This document shows positions 29,196-38,897 of a DNA stretch of 64,000 nt, in pieces (position 1 is the first letter of the stretch; each line of letters starts with the position of its first letter). The position numbers were made by a program, and so were the translations under genes. The notes beneath the pieces were generated by a model. The model did no database searches. It saw nothing but the letters and a program-made list of their open reading frames with translations, and had not been told where the DNA came from. The stretch lies in contig NZ_LEKN01000013.1 in NCBI RefSeq assembly GCF_009761395.1, positions 310,001 to 374,000 on the forward strand, read 5' to 3'. The stretch comes from Ursidibacter maritimus (lineage in GTDB: Bacteria > Pseudomonadota > Gammaproteobacteria > Enterobacterales > Pasteurellaceae).

Positions 29196-30065
29196 ATGCA
29201 AGAACTCATCTGCTACAAACAAATGCCTGTTTGGACAAAAGAAAGCCTACCGCAAATGTTCCAAGAAAAGCACAATACTAAAGTAGGAACTTGGGCAAAA
29301 CTAACCATTTTAAAAGGGGCTATCAAGTATTATGAATTAACCGAACAAGGTGCAATAGTCAGCGAAGAAGTTTTTGATGTTAATCATCAACGTCCTTTTG
29401 TCGAACCACAAGTATGGCACAAAGTTGAGGCACTAACCGATGACTTAGAATGCCAACTCGCCTTTTATTGTAAGCCTGAAGATTATTTTGCAAAAAAATA
29501 TAATTTAACCACAACCCATTCCGAAGTATTAAATGCCATTAACTATATTCAACAAGGTAAAGCCTTAGATTTAGGCTGTGGGCGTGGTAGAAATGCTCTT
29601 TACTTGAATTTATTAGGTTTCAATGTTACTGCTGTCGATCACAATCAAGAAAGTATTGATTTCCTAAATTATATGATCGAGAAAGAAGGGGCAACTCAGA
29701 TCCAAACAGGTGTTTACGATATTAACCAAGCTGATATTCAAGGTGAATATGATCTTATTATTTCTACTGTGGTAATGATGTTTCTAAATCGTGAACGTAT
29801 TCCTGTAATTATTGAGAATATGCAACGAAATACTAAAATTGGCGGATATAACCTGATTGTTTGTGCAATGGATACAGAAAATCACCCTTGTTCTATGCCT
29901 TTCTCATTTACCTTTAAAGAGGGAGAATTGAAAAATTACTATCAAGGTTGGGAGTTAGTTAAATATAACGAAGATCTTGGTCATCTTCATAAAACAGATG
30001 CTAACGGCAATCGCATACAACTTCAATTTGCGACAATGTTAGCTAAGAAGATCTCTGACAATTAA
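29196..30065 (+). CDS. tehB: TehB tellurite-resistance SAM-dependent methyltransferase
   Basis: A 289-residue protein with two parts. The N-terminal ~85 residues form a cupin-like DUF1971 domain (CYKQMPVWTKESLP, PQVWHKVEAL), present in Haemophilus TehB but absent from E. coli TehB. The rest is a class I methyltransferase with motif I ALDLGCGRGRNALYL (~127-141), AVDHNQESI (~150) and TVVMMFL (~190). Haemophilus TehB protects against tellurite and oxidative stress. CGGAGA before the ATG at 29196 selects this start over an upstream in-frame codon at 29133, which lies in the terminator region. Confidence 0.93.
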   Translation: MQELICYKQMPVWTKESLPQMFQEKHNTKVGTWAKLTILKGAIKYYELTEQGAIVSEEVFDVNHQRPFVEPQVWHKVEALTDDLECQLAFYCKPEDYFAKKYNLTTTHSEVLNAINYIQQGKALDLGCGRGRNALYLNLLGFNVTAVDHNQESIDFLNYMIEKEGATQIQTGVYDINQADIQGEYDLIISTVVMMFLNRERIPVIIENMQRNTKIGGYNLIVCAMDTENHPCSMPFSFTFKEGELKNYYQGWELVKYNEDLGHLHKTDANGNRIQLQFATMLAKKISDN

Positions 30066-30081
30066 CTGCTCAAGATAAAAT

Positions 30082-30122
30082 AAAGAGTTGGTAGAATTAA
30101 AATAATCATACCAACTCTTTTT
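30082..30122. terminator. bidirectional terminator between tehB and opp
   Basis: Perfect 12-bp stem AAAGAGTTGGTA / TACCAACTCTTT with a 15-base loop and T-rich flanks on both strands, between convergent units. Confidence 0.9.
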
Positions 30123-30133
30123 ATTTATTGAGT

Positions 30134-31729
30134 TTATAAATTAGATGCTTCAATTAAACGTTTAGTATAAGCGTCTTGTGGTTGTTCAAAAATTTGTTTT
30201 GAATCACCCGCTTCTACCACGTTACCTTTGCTCATTACAATCACACGATCGCTTAATGCTCTTACCACTGATAAATCGTGGCTAATGAAGATATAACTTA
30301 AACCGTATTTCTTCTGTAAATTGTTGAGAAGCTCCACCACCGTAATTTGTGTTGAACGGTCAAGAGCTGACGTTGGTTCATCTAACAATACAAACTTTGG
30401 CTCTAAAATAATAGCACGAGCAATGGCAATACGCTGGCGTTGTCCACCTGAAAATTCGTGTGGGTAACGGTTAATCATTGAAGGAGATAAGTTTACTTCT
30501 TCAAGGGTTTTCATTACTTTTTCACGACGTTGCTCTTTGGTCATTTGTGGATAATGCACCGACAAACCTTCGCCAACAATTTCACCAACGGTTAAACGTG
30601 GGGAAAGCGAGTTAAACGGGTCTTGGAATACCATTTGCATATCTTTCTTTAATGCTTTACGTTCTTCCGCTGATAGCGCTGCAATATCTTGGTCTGCAAA
30701 AGCGATTTTGCCACGATATCCTAAAATTTGCATAATCGCTCGCCCAAGTGTTGATTTACCTGACCCCGATTCACCAACAATCCCTAATGTTTCACCGACT
30801 TTTAGGTTAAGCGAAATATCTTTAACAGCAGTAAAAACTTTTTTCGGTTGACCAAATAGAGAACGTTTTAAAATGTAATCAACAAAAACATTTTCAGCGT
30901 TGATCAACACTTTAGTATTTTCATCAAGTGGCTGTTTGAGATTTGCTGGGATTGGCGTTAATAATTCAACAGTATAAGGATGCTGTGGATTATTGAACAC
31001 TTGTTGCGTATCTCCACGCTCAATAATTTCACCATTCTGCATTACACACACATAATCACTGTATCTTTGGACTAGACGTAGATCGTGCGAGATCAGAATA
31101 ATCGCCATTCCCATATCTGCTTGTAGATCGTGCATCAAATCAAGAATTTCAGCTTGGGTAGTAACATCTAGTGCAGTAGTTGGCTCGTCAGCAATCAATA
31201 AATCTGGCTTATTGATAATTGCCATTGCAATCATAATACGTTGCAATTGCCCGCCTGAAAATTCGTGCGGGTAGCATTTCATTTTTTTCGCTGCATCAGG
31301 AATTTTTACTTTTTCAAGCATTTCTAATGCGTGTTTATGTGCTTCATCTTTACTCATTCCTTGATGGTGGGTACTCATTGCTTCAGCAACTTGTTCACCA
31401 ATAGGTAAATAAGGGTTTAGAGAAGTCATTGGTTCTTGGAAGATCATACCAATACGATCACCACGCAATGTCCTCATCTCTTTTTCAGAGAGACGTAGAA
31501 TTTCTTGATCTTCAAAAACGATTGATGAATTGTCACCATAGGTAACGATATTTTTTGGTAACAACTGCATAATCGACATTGATGTTACCGATTTACCTGA
31601 ACCTGACTCGCCCACGATAGCGAGTGTTTGCCCTTTTTCGATACCAAAAGAAATATTACGAACCGCGTGAACTAATTCTTCATCGGTTTTAAGATATACG
31701 TCTAAATTTTTTACTTCTAATAATTTCAT
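30134..31729 (-). CDS. fused OppD-OppF oligopeptide ABC transporter ATPase
   Basis: A 531-residue protein with two complete ABC cassettes. The first has Walker A GESGSGKSVTS (~38) and signature EFSGGQLQRIMIA (~165); the second has Walker [12 protein letters not shown] (~318) and signature [15 protein letters not shown] (~442), each with Walker B and switch His (ISHDL). Between them lies an OppD-type PIPANLK tail. The order matches OppD then OppF, which are separate ~330-residue proteins in E. coli and H. influenzae; this architecture is that of YejF. It is the last gene of oppABC-DF, 11 bases after oppC. Each half lacks the full OppD/OppF C-terminal zinc-finger-like extension. Confidence 0.9.
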   Translation of the reverse strand: MKLLEVKNLDVYLKTDEELVHAVRNISFGIEKGQTLAIVGESGSGKSVTSMSIMQLLPKNIVTYGDNSSIVFEDQEILRLSEKEMRTLRGDRIGMIFQEPMTSLNPYLPIGEQVAEAMSTHHQGMSKDEAHKHALEMLEKVKIPDAAKKMKCYPHEFSGGQLQRIMIAMAIINKPDLLIADEPTTALDVTTQAEILDLMHDLQADMGMAIILISHDLRLVQRYSDYVCVMQNGEIIERGDTQQVFNNPQHPYTVELLTPIPANLKQPLDENTKVLINAENVFVDYILKRSLFGQPKKVFTAVKDISLNLKVGETLGIVGESGSGKSTLGRAIMQILGYRGKIAFADQDIAALSAEERKALKKDMQMVFQDPFNSLSPRLTVGEIVGEGLSVHYPQMTKEQRREKVMKTLEEVNLSPSMINRYPHEFSGGQRQRIAIARAIILEPKFVLLDEPTSALDRSTQITVVELLNNLQKKYGLSYIFISHDLSVVRALSDRVIVMSKGNVVEAGDSKQIFEQPQDAYTKRLIEASNL

Positions 31730-31740
31730 TTCGTTACATC

Positions 31741-32658
31741 CTATTTGTCTTTCGGATCGAATGCATCACGCAAGCCATCACCAATAAAGTTAAAGCAGAA
31801 CAGCGTTAAGCAAAGGAAAAATGCAGGGAAAGCTAATAACCAAGGGGATGTTTCCATTTGAGCTGCACCATCACTCAACAATGCTCCCCAACTACTCATT
31901 GGCTCTTGTGTTCCCAACCCTAAGAAACTCAAAAATGACTCAAATAAAATCAATGATGGCACTTCTAGAGAGGCATAAACCACAACAATACCTAATACGT
32001 TTGGAATAATATGTTTCCAAATAATTTGACGTTTTGGTACGCCACAAACAATAGCTGCTTCGATAAACTCTTTATTTTTTAAACTGAGCGTTTGCCCACG
32101 AACAATACGAGCAAGGCTAAGCCACGCAATCATTCCGATAGCCACGAAAATTAACAAAATATTTTGACCGAAGAACGTAACCAACAAAATAACGAAGAAC
32201 ATAAATGGGAAAGAGCCTAAGATTTCAAGTAAACGCATCATTACCATATCGACTTTGCCGCCTACATAGCCAGAAATTGCACCATAAATGGTACCGATAA
32301 TAACGGCAATAAATGCACCTGCAATTCCAACCATTAAGGAAATTCGTCCACCCATTGCAATACGAACGAGTAAATCACGCCCTGATGCATCAGTCCCTAA
32401 ATAGTGCTGAGATTCAATACTTGGCGGTGCACTCATCATATTCCAGTCTGTTTCATCAAAAGAGAACGGCATTAGCATTGGCGCAAAAGTAATAAATAGC
32501 ACAATGAAAAATAAAATAATAAGACTGGCTACCGCTGCTTTATTGCGGAAGAAACGGCGACGAGCATCTTGCCATAAGCTACGACCTTCAATAACCGCTT
32601 CAGTAGATTGTTGAACTAATGTATCTGCAAGTTCTTGATTCTTTTTATTTGCTAACAT
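31741..32658 (-). CDS. oppC: oligopeptide ABC transporter permease OppC
   Basis: A 305-residue permease with six transmembrane segments. Characteristic OppC stretches: EGRSLWQDARRRFFRNKAA (~25-43), YLGTDASGRDLLVR and the coupling-helix EAA motif EFIEAAIVCGVPKRQII (~200). A perfect AAGGAG six bases before the ATG at 32658 fixes the start. The frame open to 32724 overlaps oppB and is not used. Forms the channel with OppB. Confidence 0.94.
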   Translation of the reverse strand: MLANKKNQELADTLVQQSTEAVIEGRSLWQDARRRFFRNKAAVASLIILFFIVLFITFAPMLMPFSFDETDWNMMSAPPSIESQHYLGTDASGRDLLVRIAMGGRISLMVGIAGAFIAVIIGTIYGAISGYVGGKVDMVMMRLLEILGSFPFMFFVILLVTFFGQNILLIFVAIGMIAWLSLARIVRGQTLSLKNKEFIEAAIVCGVPKRQIIWKHIIPNVLGIVVVYASLEVPSLILFESFLSFLGLGTQEPMSSWGALLSDGAAQMETSPWLLAFPAFFLCLTLFCFNFIGDGLRDAFDPKDK

Positions 32659-32668
32659 CTCACACTCC

Positions 32669-33592
32669 TTATGAATAGCGAATCTTCGGATCGATAACTG
32701 CATAGAGAATATCGACAATAGCATTAAATAAGATAGTTAATGAGCCAACCATAATGGTTAAACTTAATACTAGTGAGTAGTCACGGTTTAATGCACCGTT
32801 TACGAAAAGTTGCCCAATACCCGGTAAACCGAACACGCTTTCAATTACCATTGAGCCTGTAATAATTCCCACAAAGGCTGGGCCTAAATAAGTAATAACA
32901 GGTAATAGTGCTGGGCGTAATGCGTGTTTGAAAATGATTTTATTCATCGGCAAACCTTTAGCGATTGCGGTACGAATAAAGTTTGAGTGAAGAACTTCAA
33001 TCATTGAGCCACGAGTAATACGCGCAATACCTGCCACATAACCGATTGTTAAAGAGAGAACTGGCAATACCATATAATAAAGCTGTCCGCCATTCCAACC
33101 ACCTGCTGGTAGCCATTTTAAATAAATGGCAAAGAAAAGCACAAGTAATGGAGCGAATACAAAGCTTGGCATAATAACCCCTGTCATCGCAAAGGACATT
33201 ATGATGTAATCCCACCTGCTATTTTGTTTTAAAGCTGCCACTGTACCTGCTAATAACCCAATGGTTACCGCAAAACAGAATGCAACGATACCTAATTTAA
33301 ATGATACAGGGAAAGCCGATGCAATCAGATCATTCACCGTTTGATCTTTATATTTGAATGAAGGCCCAAAATCACCTTGAGACAGATCTTTTAAGTAAAT
33401 GAAATACTGTTTATATAATGGCTCATTTAGATGATATTTGGCTTCAATATTTGCCATCACTTCAGGTGGATAAGCACGCTCAGAAGTAAATGGACTGCCT
33501 GGTGCTAATCGCATTAAAAAGAAAGAAAGGGTAATAAGGAGAAAAAGCGTTGGAATCGCTTCCATAATCCTTTTCAAGATAAATTTCAACAT
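32669..33592 (-). CDS. oppB: oligopeptide ABC transporter permease OppB
   Basis: A 307-residue permease starting MLKFILKRIMEAIPTLF, as in E. coli OppB (306). Six transmembrane segments, the long loop EVMANIEAKYHLNEP (~52), ARITRGSMIEVLHSNFIRTA (~190) and the coupling EAA-like AKGLPMNKIIFKHALRPA (~211) are visible. GGAG nine bases upstream supports the ATG at 33592. It is separated from oppA by a hairpin (33628-33680) likely to lower its expression relative to OppA. Confidence 0.95.
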   Translation of the reverse strand: MLKFILKRIMEAIPTLFLLITLSFFLMRLAPGSPFTSERAYPPEVMANIEAKYHLNEPLYKQYFIYLKDLSQGDFGPSFKYKDQTVNDLIASAFPVSFKLGIVAFCFAVTIGLLAGTVAALKQNSRWDYIIMSFAMTGVIMPSFVFAPLLVLFFAIYLKWLPAGGWNGGQLYYMVLPVLSLTIGYVAGIARITRGSMIEVLHSNFIRTAIAKGLPMNKIIFKHALRPALLPVITYLGPAFVGIITGSMVIESVFGLPGIGQLFVNGALNRDYSLVLSLTIMVGSLTILFNAIVDILYAVIDPKIRYS

Positions 33593-33627
33593 TGGTAAAT
33601 ACTCCAATCCGTTCGGAAAAATAAAAT

Positions 33628-33680
33628 AAGCGGTAAGATTACTTAAAAAATTACAAATTTTAAAAGTAATCCTACCGCTT
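33628..33680 (-). terminator. intercistronic uptake-signal hairpin between oppA and oppB
   Basis: AAGCGGTAAGATTACTT and AAGTAATCCTACCGCTT pair over 17 positions with one mismatch and a 19-base loop. On the minus strand the hairpin is followed by ATTTTATTTTT. It begins nine bases after the oppA stop codon. It may act as a partial terminator or stabilise the oppA mRNA 3' end. Confidence 0.65.
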
Positions 33681-33688
33681 TACATCAA

Positions 33689-35326
33689 TTATTGCTTAAT
33701 GAGATAGAGGTTTCTTAAATAGATATGATCTTGTGCATCTTTACCTGAATAACCTTTCACATAAGGTTTCACTAAACGTGTATTAACATAGTTATAAACA
33801 GGAATAACTGCTGCATCTTTAGCTAAGATCGCTTCTGCTTTAGCATAAGCCGCTTCACGACCCGCTGCATCTGTCGCTTTATAAGAGTCTGCTACCGCAT
33901 TATCATAGTCTTCATTCTTATAGAAACCAGTATTGTTACTTGATGTTGATAAGAAGTAGTTTATGAATGTAGTTGCTTGGTCATAGTCCGCACTCCAACC
34001 TGCACGAGCAATATCGTATTTACCTTGACGGCGGCTATCTAAATAGCTTTTCCATTCTTGGTTCTCTAATTTCACATCAATTAAACCCTTCGTATTTGAT
34101 TTCCAAATAGAAGCTGCAGCAATTGCGATTTTCTTGTGGTTTTCATTTGTGTTATAGAGAACAGTAAATTTAAGTGGATTTGATTTACTATAGCCTGCTT
34201 CTTCTAATAATTTAATCGCCTTTTCATTACGTTCATTCATTGGCTGTTTAGAATATTCAGGTTGTTGAATTTTCCCACCTTCAGAAACATAAGTTGGAGT
34301 AAACACATAAGTCGCTTCTTGACCTTGTCCTAATACTTTATCAGTAATCACGTTACGATCTAAAGCAAGGTTCAATGCTTCACGAATTTTTACGTTATCA
34401 AAAGGTGCTTTTTTATTGTTGATTTCATACATATAAGTAGAAAGCGTTTTTGTAACAAACACCTCATTAGGCAACTCAGCTTTCAATTTCGGGAATTGCT
34501 CCGGTGGTAAACCATAGTTTGTAATATCAATTTCGCCCGCACGATAACGTTGAACATCGGTATTTGAGCTCACAACCGCTAAGAAAGTGGCTTTATTGAT
34601 AACAGTTTCTTTATCGTTCCAATAAGTAGGGTTACGTTCGAACACGATTTTTTCATTGATAACGTGTTCAGCCAGTTTATACGCGCCGTTACCTACATAG
34701 TTCTCTTTTTTCACCCACTCATCACCTAATTTTTCAACCACTTTTTGTGGTACAGGTAACATTGATTGGTGAGTCGTCATTCCAACAAAATACGGAACCG
34801 GATTACTTAATGTCACTTGGAAAGTATAATCATCAACAGCTTTTAAACCTAGCTCTTCAGGTTTTTTCTTACCTTCAATGACATCTTGTGCATTTTCAAC
34901 TTGTAAGTAGTTTAAGTAACTTGCATAAGGTGAACCGGTATTCGGGTTAGCAAGACGTTGCCAAGAGAACACAAAATCGTGTGCAGTAACAGGTTCGCCA
35001 TTTGACCATTTTGCTTCTGGACGAAGTTTAAATGTCCACATTTTAAAATCCGGGGTATTTTCCCAAGAAACAGCAACACCAGGAATAAGGTTACCTTCGC
35101 TATCTTTTGTTACTAAAGCTTCAAGTAATTGATAAAGGACTTGAGATTCAGGAACACCTTCTGTTTTATGTGGGTCAAAACTTTGTGGTTCAGAACCATT
35201 GTTAATCACAATTTCTTGTTTTTCTGCAAGTTGTGTACCCTCTGGTATTTTTGCAGCAAAGGCAGAAACTGAAATCCCCAACGCAACGGCTGAAGCAAGT
35301 AAAGAACGAGCGAATGTTGTTTGCAT
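33689..35326 (-). CDS. oppA: periplasmic oligopeptide-binding protein OppA
   Basis: A 545-residue SBP family 5 solute-binding protein with a Sec signal peptide (MQTTFARSLLASAVALG..., cleavage near AFA-AK at ~24). Family signature AVSWENTPDFKMWTFKLRPE-like region (~84-105) and TAHDFVFSWQR (~118). E. coli OppA is 543 residues. It lacks a lipobox cysteine, so it is freely periplasmic. First gene of oppABC-DF. The 207-base upstream region holds an inverted repeat and the ruvB-side dyad. Peptide import supplies amino acids, and possibly heme in Haemophilus relatives, but that is inference. Confidence 0.95.
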   Translation of the reverse strand: MQTTFARSLLASAVALGISVSAFAAKIPEGTQLAEKQEIVINNGSEPQSFDPHKTEGVPESQVLYQLLEALVTKDSEGNLIPGVAVSWENTPDFKMWTFKLRPEAKWSNGEPVTAHDFVFSWQRLANPNTGSPYASYLNYLQVENAQDVIEGKKKPEELGLKAVDDYTFQVTLSNPVPYFVGMTTHQSMLPVPQKVVEKLGDEWVKKENYVGNGAYKLAEHVINEKIVFERNPTYWNDKETVINKATFLAVVSSNTDVQRYRAGEIDITNYGLPPEQFPKLKAELPNEVFVTKTLSTYMYEINNKKAPFDNVKIREALNLALDRNVITDKVLGQGQEATYVFTPTYVSEGGKIQQPEYSKQPMNERNEKAIKLLEEAGYSKSNPLKFTVLYNTNENHKKIAIAAASIWKSNTKGLIDVKLENQEWKSYLDSRRQGKYDIARAGWSADYDQATTFINYFLSTSSNNTGFYKNEDYDNAVADSYKATDAAGREAAYAKAEAILAKDAAVIPVYNYVNTRLVKPYVKGYSGKDAQDHIYLRNLYLIKQ

Positions 35327-35353
35327 AAAAATTCTCCTGATTAGATTAATTTA

Positions 35354-35372
35354 ACTAATTCCTATAATTAGT
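35354..35372. promoter_or_regulatory. inverted repeat in the oppA upstream region
   Basis: ACTAATT-CCTAT-AATTAGT, a perfect 7-bp inverted repeat 28 bases upstream of the oppA ATG. It could be an operator or a small hairpin in the mRNA leader. No known consensus matched. Confidence 0.35.
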
Positions 35373-35476
35373 ATCTTAAAAAATGACTTTTGTAAAGTTT
35401 TTGTTGATCTTAAAGTTAAGTAATTTGGGGTTATGCGAATTACATCACGAAATTTAATCACACAAGTGTAAAAAAC

Positions 35477-35529
35477 AAGCGGTCTTTTTTCTAAAAATCT
35501 TGCAAAAGATTTTGTTAAACAGACCGCTT
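35477..35529 (-). terminator. uptake-signal dyad terminator after ruvB
   Basis: AAGCGGTCT / AGACCGCTT arms with inner AAAATCTT/AAGATTTT pairing. On the minus strand the distal arm continues ACCGCTTGTTTTTT, giving a true T tract four bases after the ruvB stop. Confidence 0.75.
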
Positions 35530-35533
35530 ATCG

Positions 35534-36538
35534 CTACTCAAATTTGGTCATTCCAAAGTGAGCATAAGTGCGTGATGTTGCTATTCTTCCCCTTGGTGTG
35601 CGTTGTAAAAATCCTTGTTGAATAAGGTAAGGCTCCAACACATCTTCGATAGTATCCCGTTCTTCGCCAATGGCAGCTGCGAGATTATCTAGCCCGACAG
35701 GCCCACCATCAAAGCGTTCCAATACGGCGGATAATAATTTTCTATCCATAAAATCAAACCCTTCCGGATCAACATCTAACATCGTTAAGGCTTGTTTCGC
35801 AATTTCGGATGAAATAATACCGTTATTCCGAACATCCGCAAAATCTCGGACTCGGCGAAGTAAACGGTTTGCTATCCTTGGTGTACCACGAGAACGTCTA
35901 GCTATCTCAAAAGCTCCATCTTGCGATAAATTAAGGTTTAAACAGTTTGCACTACGGCTAACAATAGACGTCAGATCTTCAACCGAATAAAATTCTAAAC
36001 GTTGTACGATCCCAAAGCGATCTCGTAATGGCGAAGTGAGAGATCCTGCTCGAGTAGTTGCTCCAACAAGGGTAAAAGGCGGAAGATCTAATTTAATTGA
36101 GCGTGCAGCAGGGCCTTCGCCAATCATAATATCCAGTTGGTAATCTTCCATTGCGGGATATAAAACTTCTTCTATCGCAGGTGATAAGCGGTGAATTTCG
36201 TCAATAAATAGCACATCATAAGGCTCTAAATTGGTTAGCATTGCGGCGAGATCACCTGCTTTTTCAAGTACAGGACCTGATGTCGTACGAATGTTTACGC
36301 CCATTTCATTAGCGACAATGTTAGCTAGTGTCGTTTTACCTAACCCCGGTGGGCCGAAAATTAATAGATGATCTAACGCATCATTACGCAATTTAGCCGC
36401 TTTAATAAAAATTTCCATTTGCTCACGCACTGAAGGCTGCCCGACATAATCTGTCAGCATTTTCGGTCGAATAGCACGATCAATGGCTTCATCTTCACGC
36501 TTTGGCGTGGCACTAATAATTCTATCGGCTTCTATCAT
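35534..36538 (-). CDS. ruvB: Holliday junction branch migration ATPase RuvB
   Basis: A 334-residue AAA+ motor that drives branch migration with RuvA. Walker [13 protein letters not shown] (~60), Walker [13 protein letters not shown] (~109), sensor [21 protein letters not shown] (~155) and the C-terminal winged helix with [11 protein letters not shown] (~310) are all present. Its ATG overlaps the ruvA stop (ATGA). ruvC is not in this cluster, unlike in H. influenzae or E. coli where it lies just upstream of ruvA. Confidence 0.98.
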   Translation of the reverse strand: MIEADRIISATPKREDEAIDRAIRPKMLTDYVGQPSVREQMEIFIKAAKLRNDALDHLLIFGPPGLGKTTLANIVANEMGVNIRTTSGPVLEKAGDLAAMLTNLEPYDVLFIDEIHRLSPAIEEVLYPAMEDYQLDIMIGEGPAARSIKLDLPPFTLVGATTRAGSLTSPLRDRFGIVQRLEFYSVEDLTSIVSRSANCLNLNLSQDGAFEIARRSRGTPRIANRLLRRVRDFADVRNNGIISSEIAKQALTMLDVDPEGFDFMDRKLLSAVLERFDGGPVGLDNLAAAIGEERDTIEDVLEPYLIQQGFLQRTPRGRIATSRTYAHFGMTKFE

Positions 36539-37140
36539 AATGAATTTTTCAAGGCTTCTCGAATAAGCTGTTCACTTGAGGCATCAGCTTTATTGACTTT
36601 CTTAATCATTTTCTCTGCATCTTGCGGTTTGTAGCCTAATGCAATTAACGCATCACGAGCCTCATCGGCAGGGTCGGCTTTATCACTTGCGATAATTTGA
36701 TGAGTTGGCTGTTCAGCAAAGAAGTCGCTCTGTTCCATACCTTTAAATTTGCCTTTCAGCTCAACCAATAAACGTTCTGCAGTTTTACGCCCAATACCAG
36801 GGATTTTGGTTAATTTTGCTAGTTCTTCTTGTTCTACGGCTGTAGCAAATTGTGATACAGACATTGCTGAGAGAATAGCAAGAGCAAGTTTAGGACCAAC
36901 GCCATTGGTTTTAATTAGCTCCCGAAAGAGCGTACGATCTTGCTTTTGAGCAAAACCAAAAAGTAAGTGAGCGTCTTCTCGCACAACGAGGTGAGTAAAA
37001 ATAGTGGCATCTTCGCCTACTTGACCAAGATTATAAAAACTCGTCATTGGTAGCAAGATTTCATAACCTACGCCTTGTACATCAAGCACCATTTCAGGTG
37101 GGGATTTTTCGAGAATTTTGCCGTAAAGTCTGCCGATCAT
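36535..37140 (-). CDS. ruvA: Holliday junction DNA-binding protein RuvA
   Basis: A 201-residue junction-recognition protein. An OB-fold N-terminus ([28 protein letters not shown]), helix-hairpin-helix motifs around [12 protein letters not shown] (~80) and [17 protein letters not shown] (~113), and a C-terminal RuvB-binding domain ([16 protein letters not shown], ~160) are visible. First gene of ruvAB with a LexA-type box 42 bases upstream. Confidence 0.98.
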   Translation of the reverse strand: MIGRLYGKILEKSPPEMVLDVQGVGYEILLPMTSFYNLGQVGEDATIFTHLVVREDAHLLFGFAQKQDRTLFRELIKTNGVGPKLALAILSAMSVSQFATAVEQEELAKLTKIPGIGRKTAERLLVELKGKFKGMEQSDFFAEQPTHQIIASDKADPADEARDALIALGYKPQDAEKMIKKVNKADASSEQLIREALKNSL

Positions 37141-37181
37141 TGTCTTTGCTATTGAATTTAAAAGCCGTTAGCATAGCGGAA

Positions 37182-37201
37182 AACTGGATAAAATAACAGA
37201 T
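37182..37201. promoter_or_regulatory. LexA box of ruvAB
   Basis: CTGG-N8-ACAG (AACTGGATAAAATAACAGAT), one mismatch from the core CTGT-N8-ACAG, 42 bases upstream of the ruvA start. ruvAB is a known SOS operon in E. coli, so the match is credible. Confidence 0.68.
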
Positions 37202-37233
37202 CAAGCGGTGAGATTGTTGCAAATTTTTGCAAA

Positions 37234-37259
37234 AAATAACCCGCTTATGCGGGTTATTT
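37234..37259 (-). terminator. intrinsic terminator of potABC
   Basis: AAATAACCCGC / GCGGGTTATTT, an 11-bp stem with a TTAT loop, followed on the minus strand by six T. Located 10 bases after the potC stop. Confidence 0.9.
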
Positions 37260-37269
37260 AGAAATGAGG

Positions 37270-38037
37270 CTAATCTTTTTTACGTCCGATAATTTGGCTT
37301 AAAATCACTAACGCGAGTGAGAAGATAATCATTATAGTCGCAAGAGCATTTACTTCTGGCGTTACCCCTGTTTTTACTAATGAAAAGATCTTCAATGGTA
37401 ATACTTCGTAGCTCGCACTGGTTACGAAAGATGAAACTACCACATCATCTAGTGAAATCGTAAAGCTTAATAACCAACCTGACACAATTGCTGGTAATAG
37501 TAGCGGAAGTAAGATCTTACGCAAAATTACCATTTCACTTGCACCTAAATCTTTCGCTGCTTCAAGCATTTTTCCATCAAAATCTTTTAAGCGTGAAGAT
37601 ACCGTGATTACCACATACGGTAAACAGAATGTGATATGTGCAAACAACAGTGACCAAAACCCTAGTGATACGCCAACCAACATAAATAAAGCCAGTAAAG
37701 ATACAGCCATTACAATATCAGGTGACATCATTACCACGAAAAGCATTCCACCTACCGCTTGTTTACCACGGAATTTGTAGCGGTAAAGTGCGATAGAAGT
37801 TAATGCGCCGATTAAGGTTGCAAAGGTTGCAGAAACAAAAGCAACAGTAATAGAGTTCATTGCTGCTTGGATTAAGGTATCGTTATTAAATAAACGCTCA
37901 TACCAGTTCCAACTAAAACCTTTCCACGTTAATCCGTATCGGTCAGCATTAAAAGAGTTTACGATTAAAATAATAATTGGAATGTACAAATACGCGTACA
38001 CCACAAACATAAAGAGGCTATTAAATACGCGTCTCAT
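37270..38037 (-). CDS. potC: spermidine/putrescine ABC transporter permease PotC
   Basis: A 255-residue inner-membrane permease with six transmembrane segments and the EAA coupling motif [22 protein letters not shown] (shown in part at ~157). It starts [21 protein letters not shown] as PotC does. The start shares one base with the potB stop (TAATG). Last gene of potABC; potD, the periplasmic binding protein, does not follow as it does in E. coli. Confidence 0.95.
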   Translation of the reverse strand: MRRVFNSLFMFVVYAYLYIPIIILIVNSFNADRYGLTWKGFSWNWYERLFNNDTLIQAAMNSITVAFVSATFATLIGALTSIALYRYKFRGKQAVGGMLFVVMMSPDIVMAVSLLALFMLVGVSLGFWSLLFAHITFCLPYVVITVSSRLKDFDGKMLEAAKDLGASEMVILRKILLPLLLPAIVSGWLLSFTISLDDVVVSSFVTSASYEVLPLKIFSLVKTGVTPEVNALATIMIIFSLALVILSQIIGRKKD

Positions 38038-38897
38038 TATTCTAACTCCACTTTCTTATTCATTAGTTTGTTTGCTCGGTAGTACACATAAAGCATCAAT
38101 GCCATTAAGATAGTTAAGGCAATACTGATTGCTGAACCAAACGGCCAGTTACGTGTTACTAAGAACTCACTCTTAATGATGTTACCAACTAATAATACTT
38201 TCGCACCGCCTAATAAATCTGCCACATAGAACATTCCCATCGCAGGAAGTAATACTAATAAGCAGCCTGCTACAATACCTGGCATCGTCAGTGGAATAAT
38301 CACTCGAATAAAGCGCTGGAATGCATTTGCCCCTAAATCTTTTGCCGCTTCAAGTAAACGACCATCGATTTTCTCGATGGAAGAGTAAAGTGGTAAAATC
38401 ATAAACGGCAACAGGATATAAACTAAACCAATAATCACAGCAATTTCCGTATTTAAAATACGGATTGGCGTATCAATAATCCCTAAACTGAGTAATGTTT
38501 CGTTTAAAATCCCCTTTACCCCGAGGAAAATTTTCATTCCATAAATTCGGATCAACGAGTTTGTCCAGAATGGTAATACCACAAGAAAGAGCAAAAATGG
38601 GCGATATTTCGCTGGCAATTTTGCAATCATAAAGGCAAAAGGATAACCAATAATTAAACAAATAATCGTTGAGATCCCAGCCATATAAAGTGAGTTCCAC
38701 AACACTTGTGAATATAGCGGATCAATTAAACGGGTATAGCTATCTACTGAAAACGTAAATTCAATTAGGTTGCTACTGTCTTTCGTCATAAAACTGGTAA
38801 ATAGCACCAGTAAATTTGGAATTAAGACGAAAAAAATCAACCAACCGAAAATAACCCCAACAGTAACATTTTGGAATTTATTACTAGCGACCTTCAT
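38037..38897 (-). CDS. potB: spermidine/putrescine ABC transporter permease PotB
   Basis: A 286-residue permease, six transmembrane segments, EAA motif [20 protein letters not shown] (~180) and the conserved [17 protein letters not shown] (~105). The ATG at 38897 has GGGAGG 12 bases upstream and lies inside the end of potA (14-base overlap). The frame extends to a TTG at 38909, which sits directly on the ribosome site and is unlikely. Confidence 0.95.
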   Translation of the reverse strand: MKVASNKFQNVTVGVIFGWLIFFVLIPNLLVLFTSFMTKDSSNLIEFTFSVDSYTRLIDPLYSQVLWNSLYMAGISTIICLIIGYPFAFMIAKLPAKYRPFLLFLVVLPFWTNSLIRIYGMKIFLGVKGILNETLLSLGIIDTPIRILNTEIAVIIGLVYILLPFMILPLYSSIEKIDGRLLEAAKDLGANAFQRFIRVIIPLTMPGIVAGCLLVLLPAMGMFYVADLLGGAKVLLVGNIIKSEFLVTRNWPFGSAISIALTILMALMLYVYYRANKLMNKKVELE

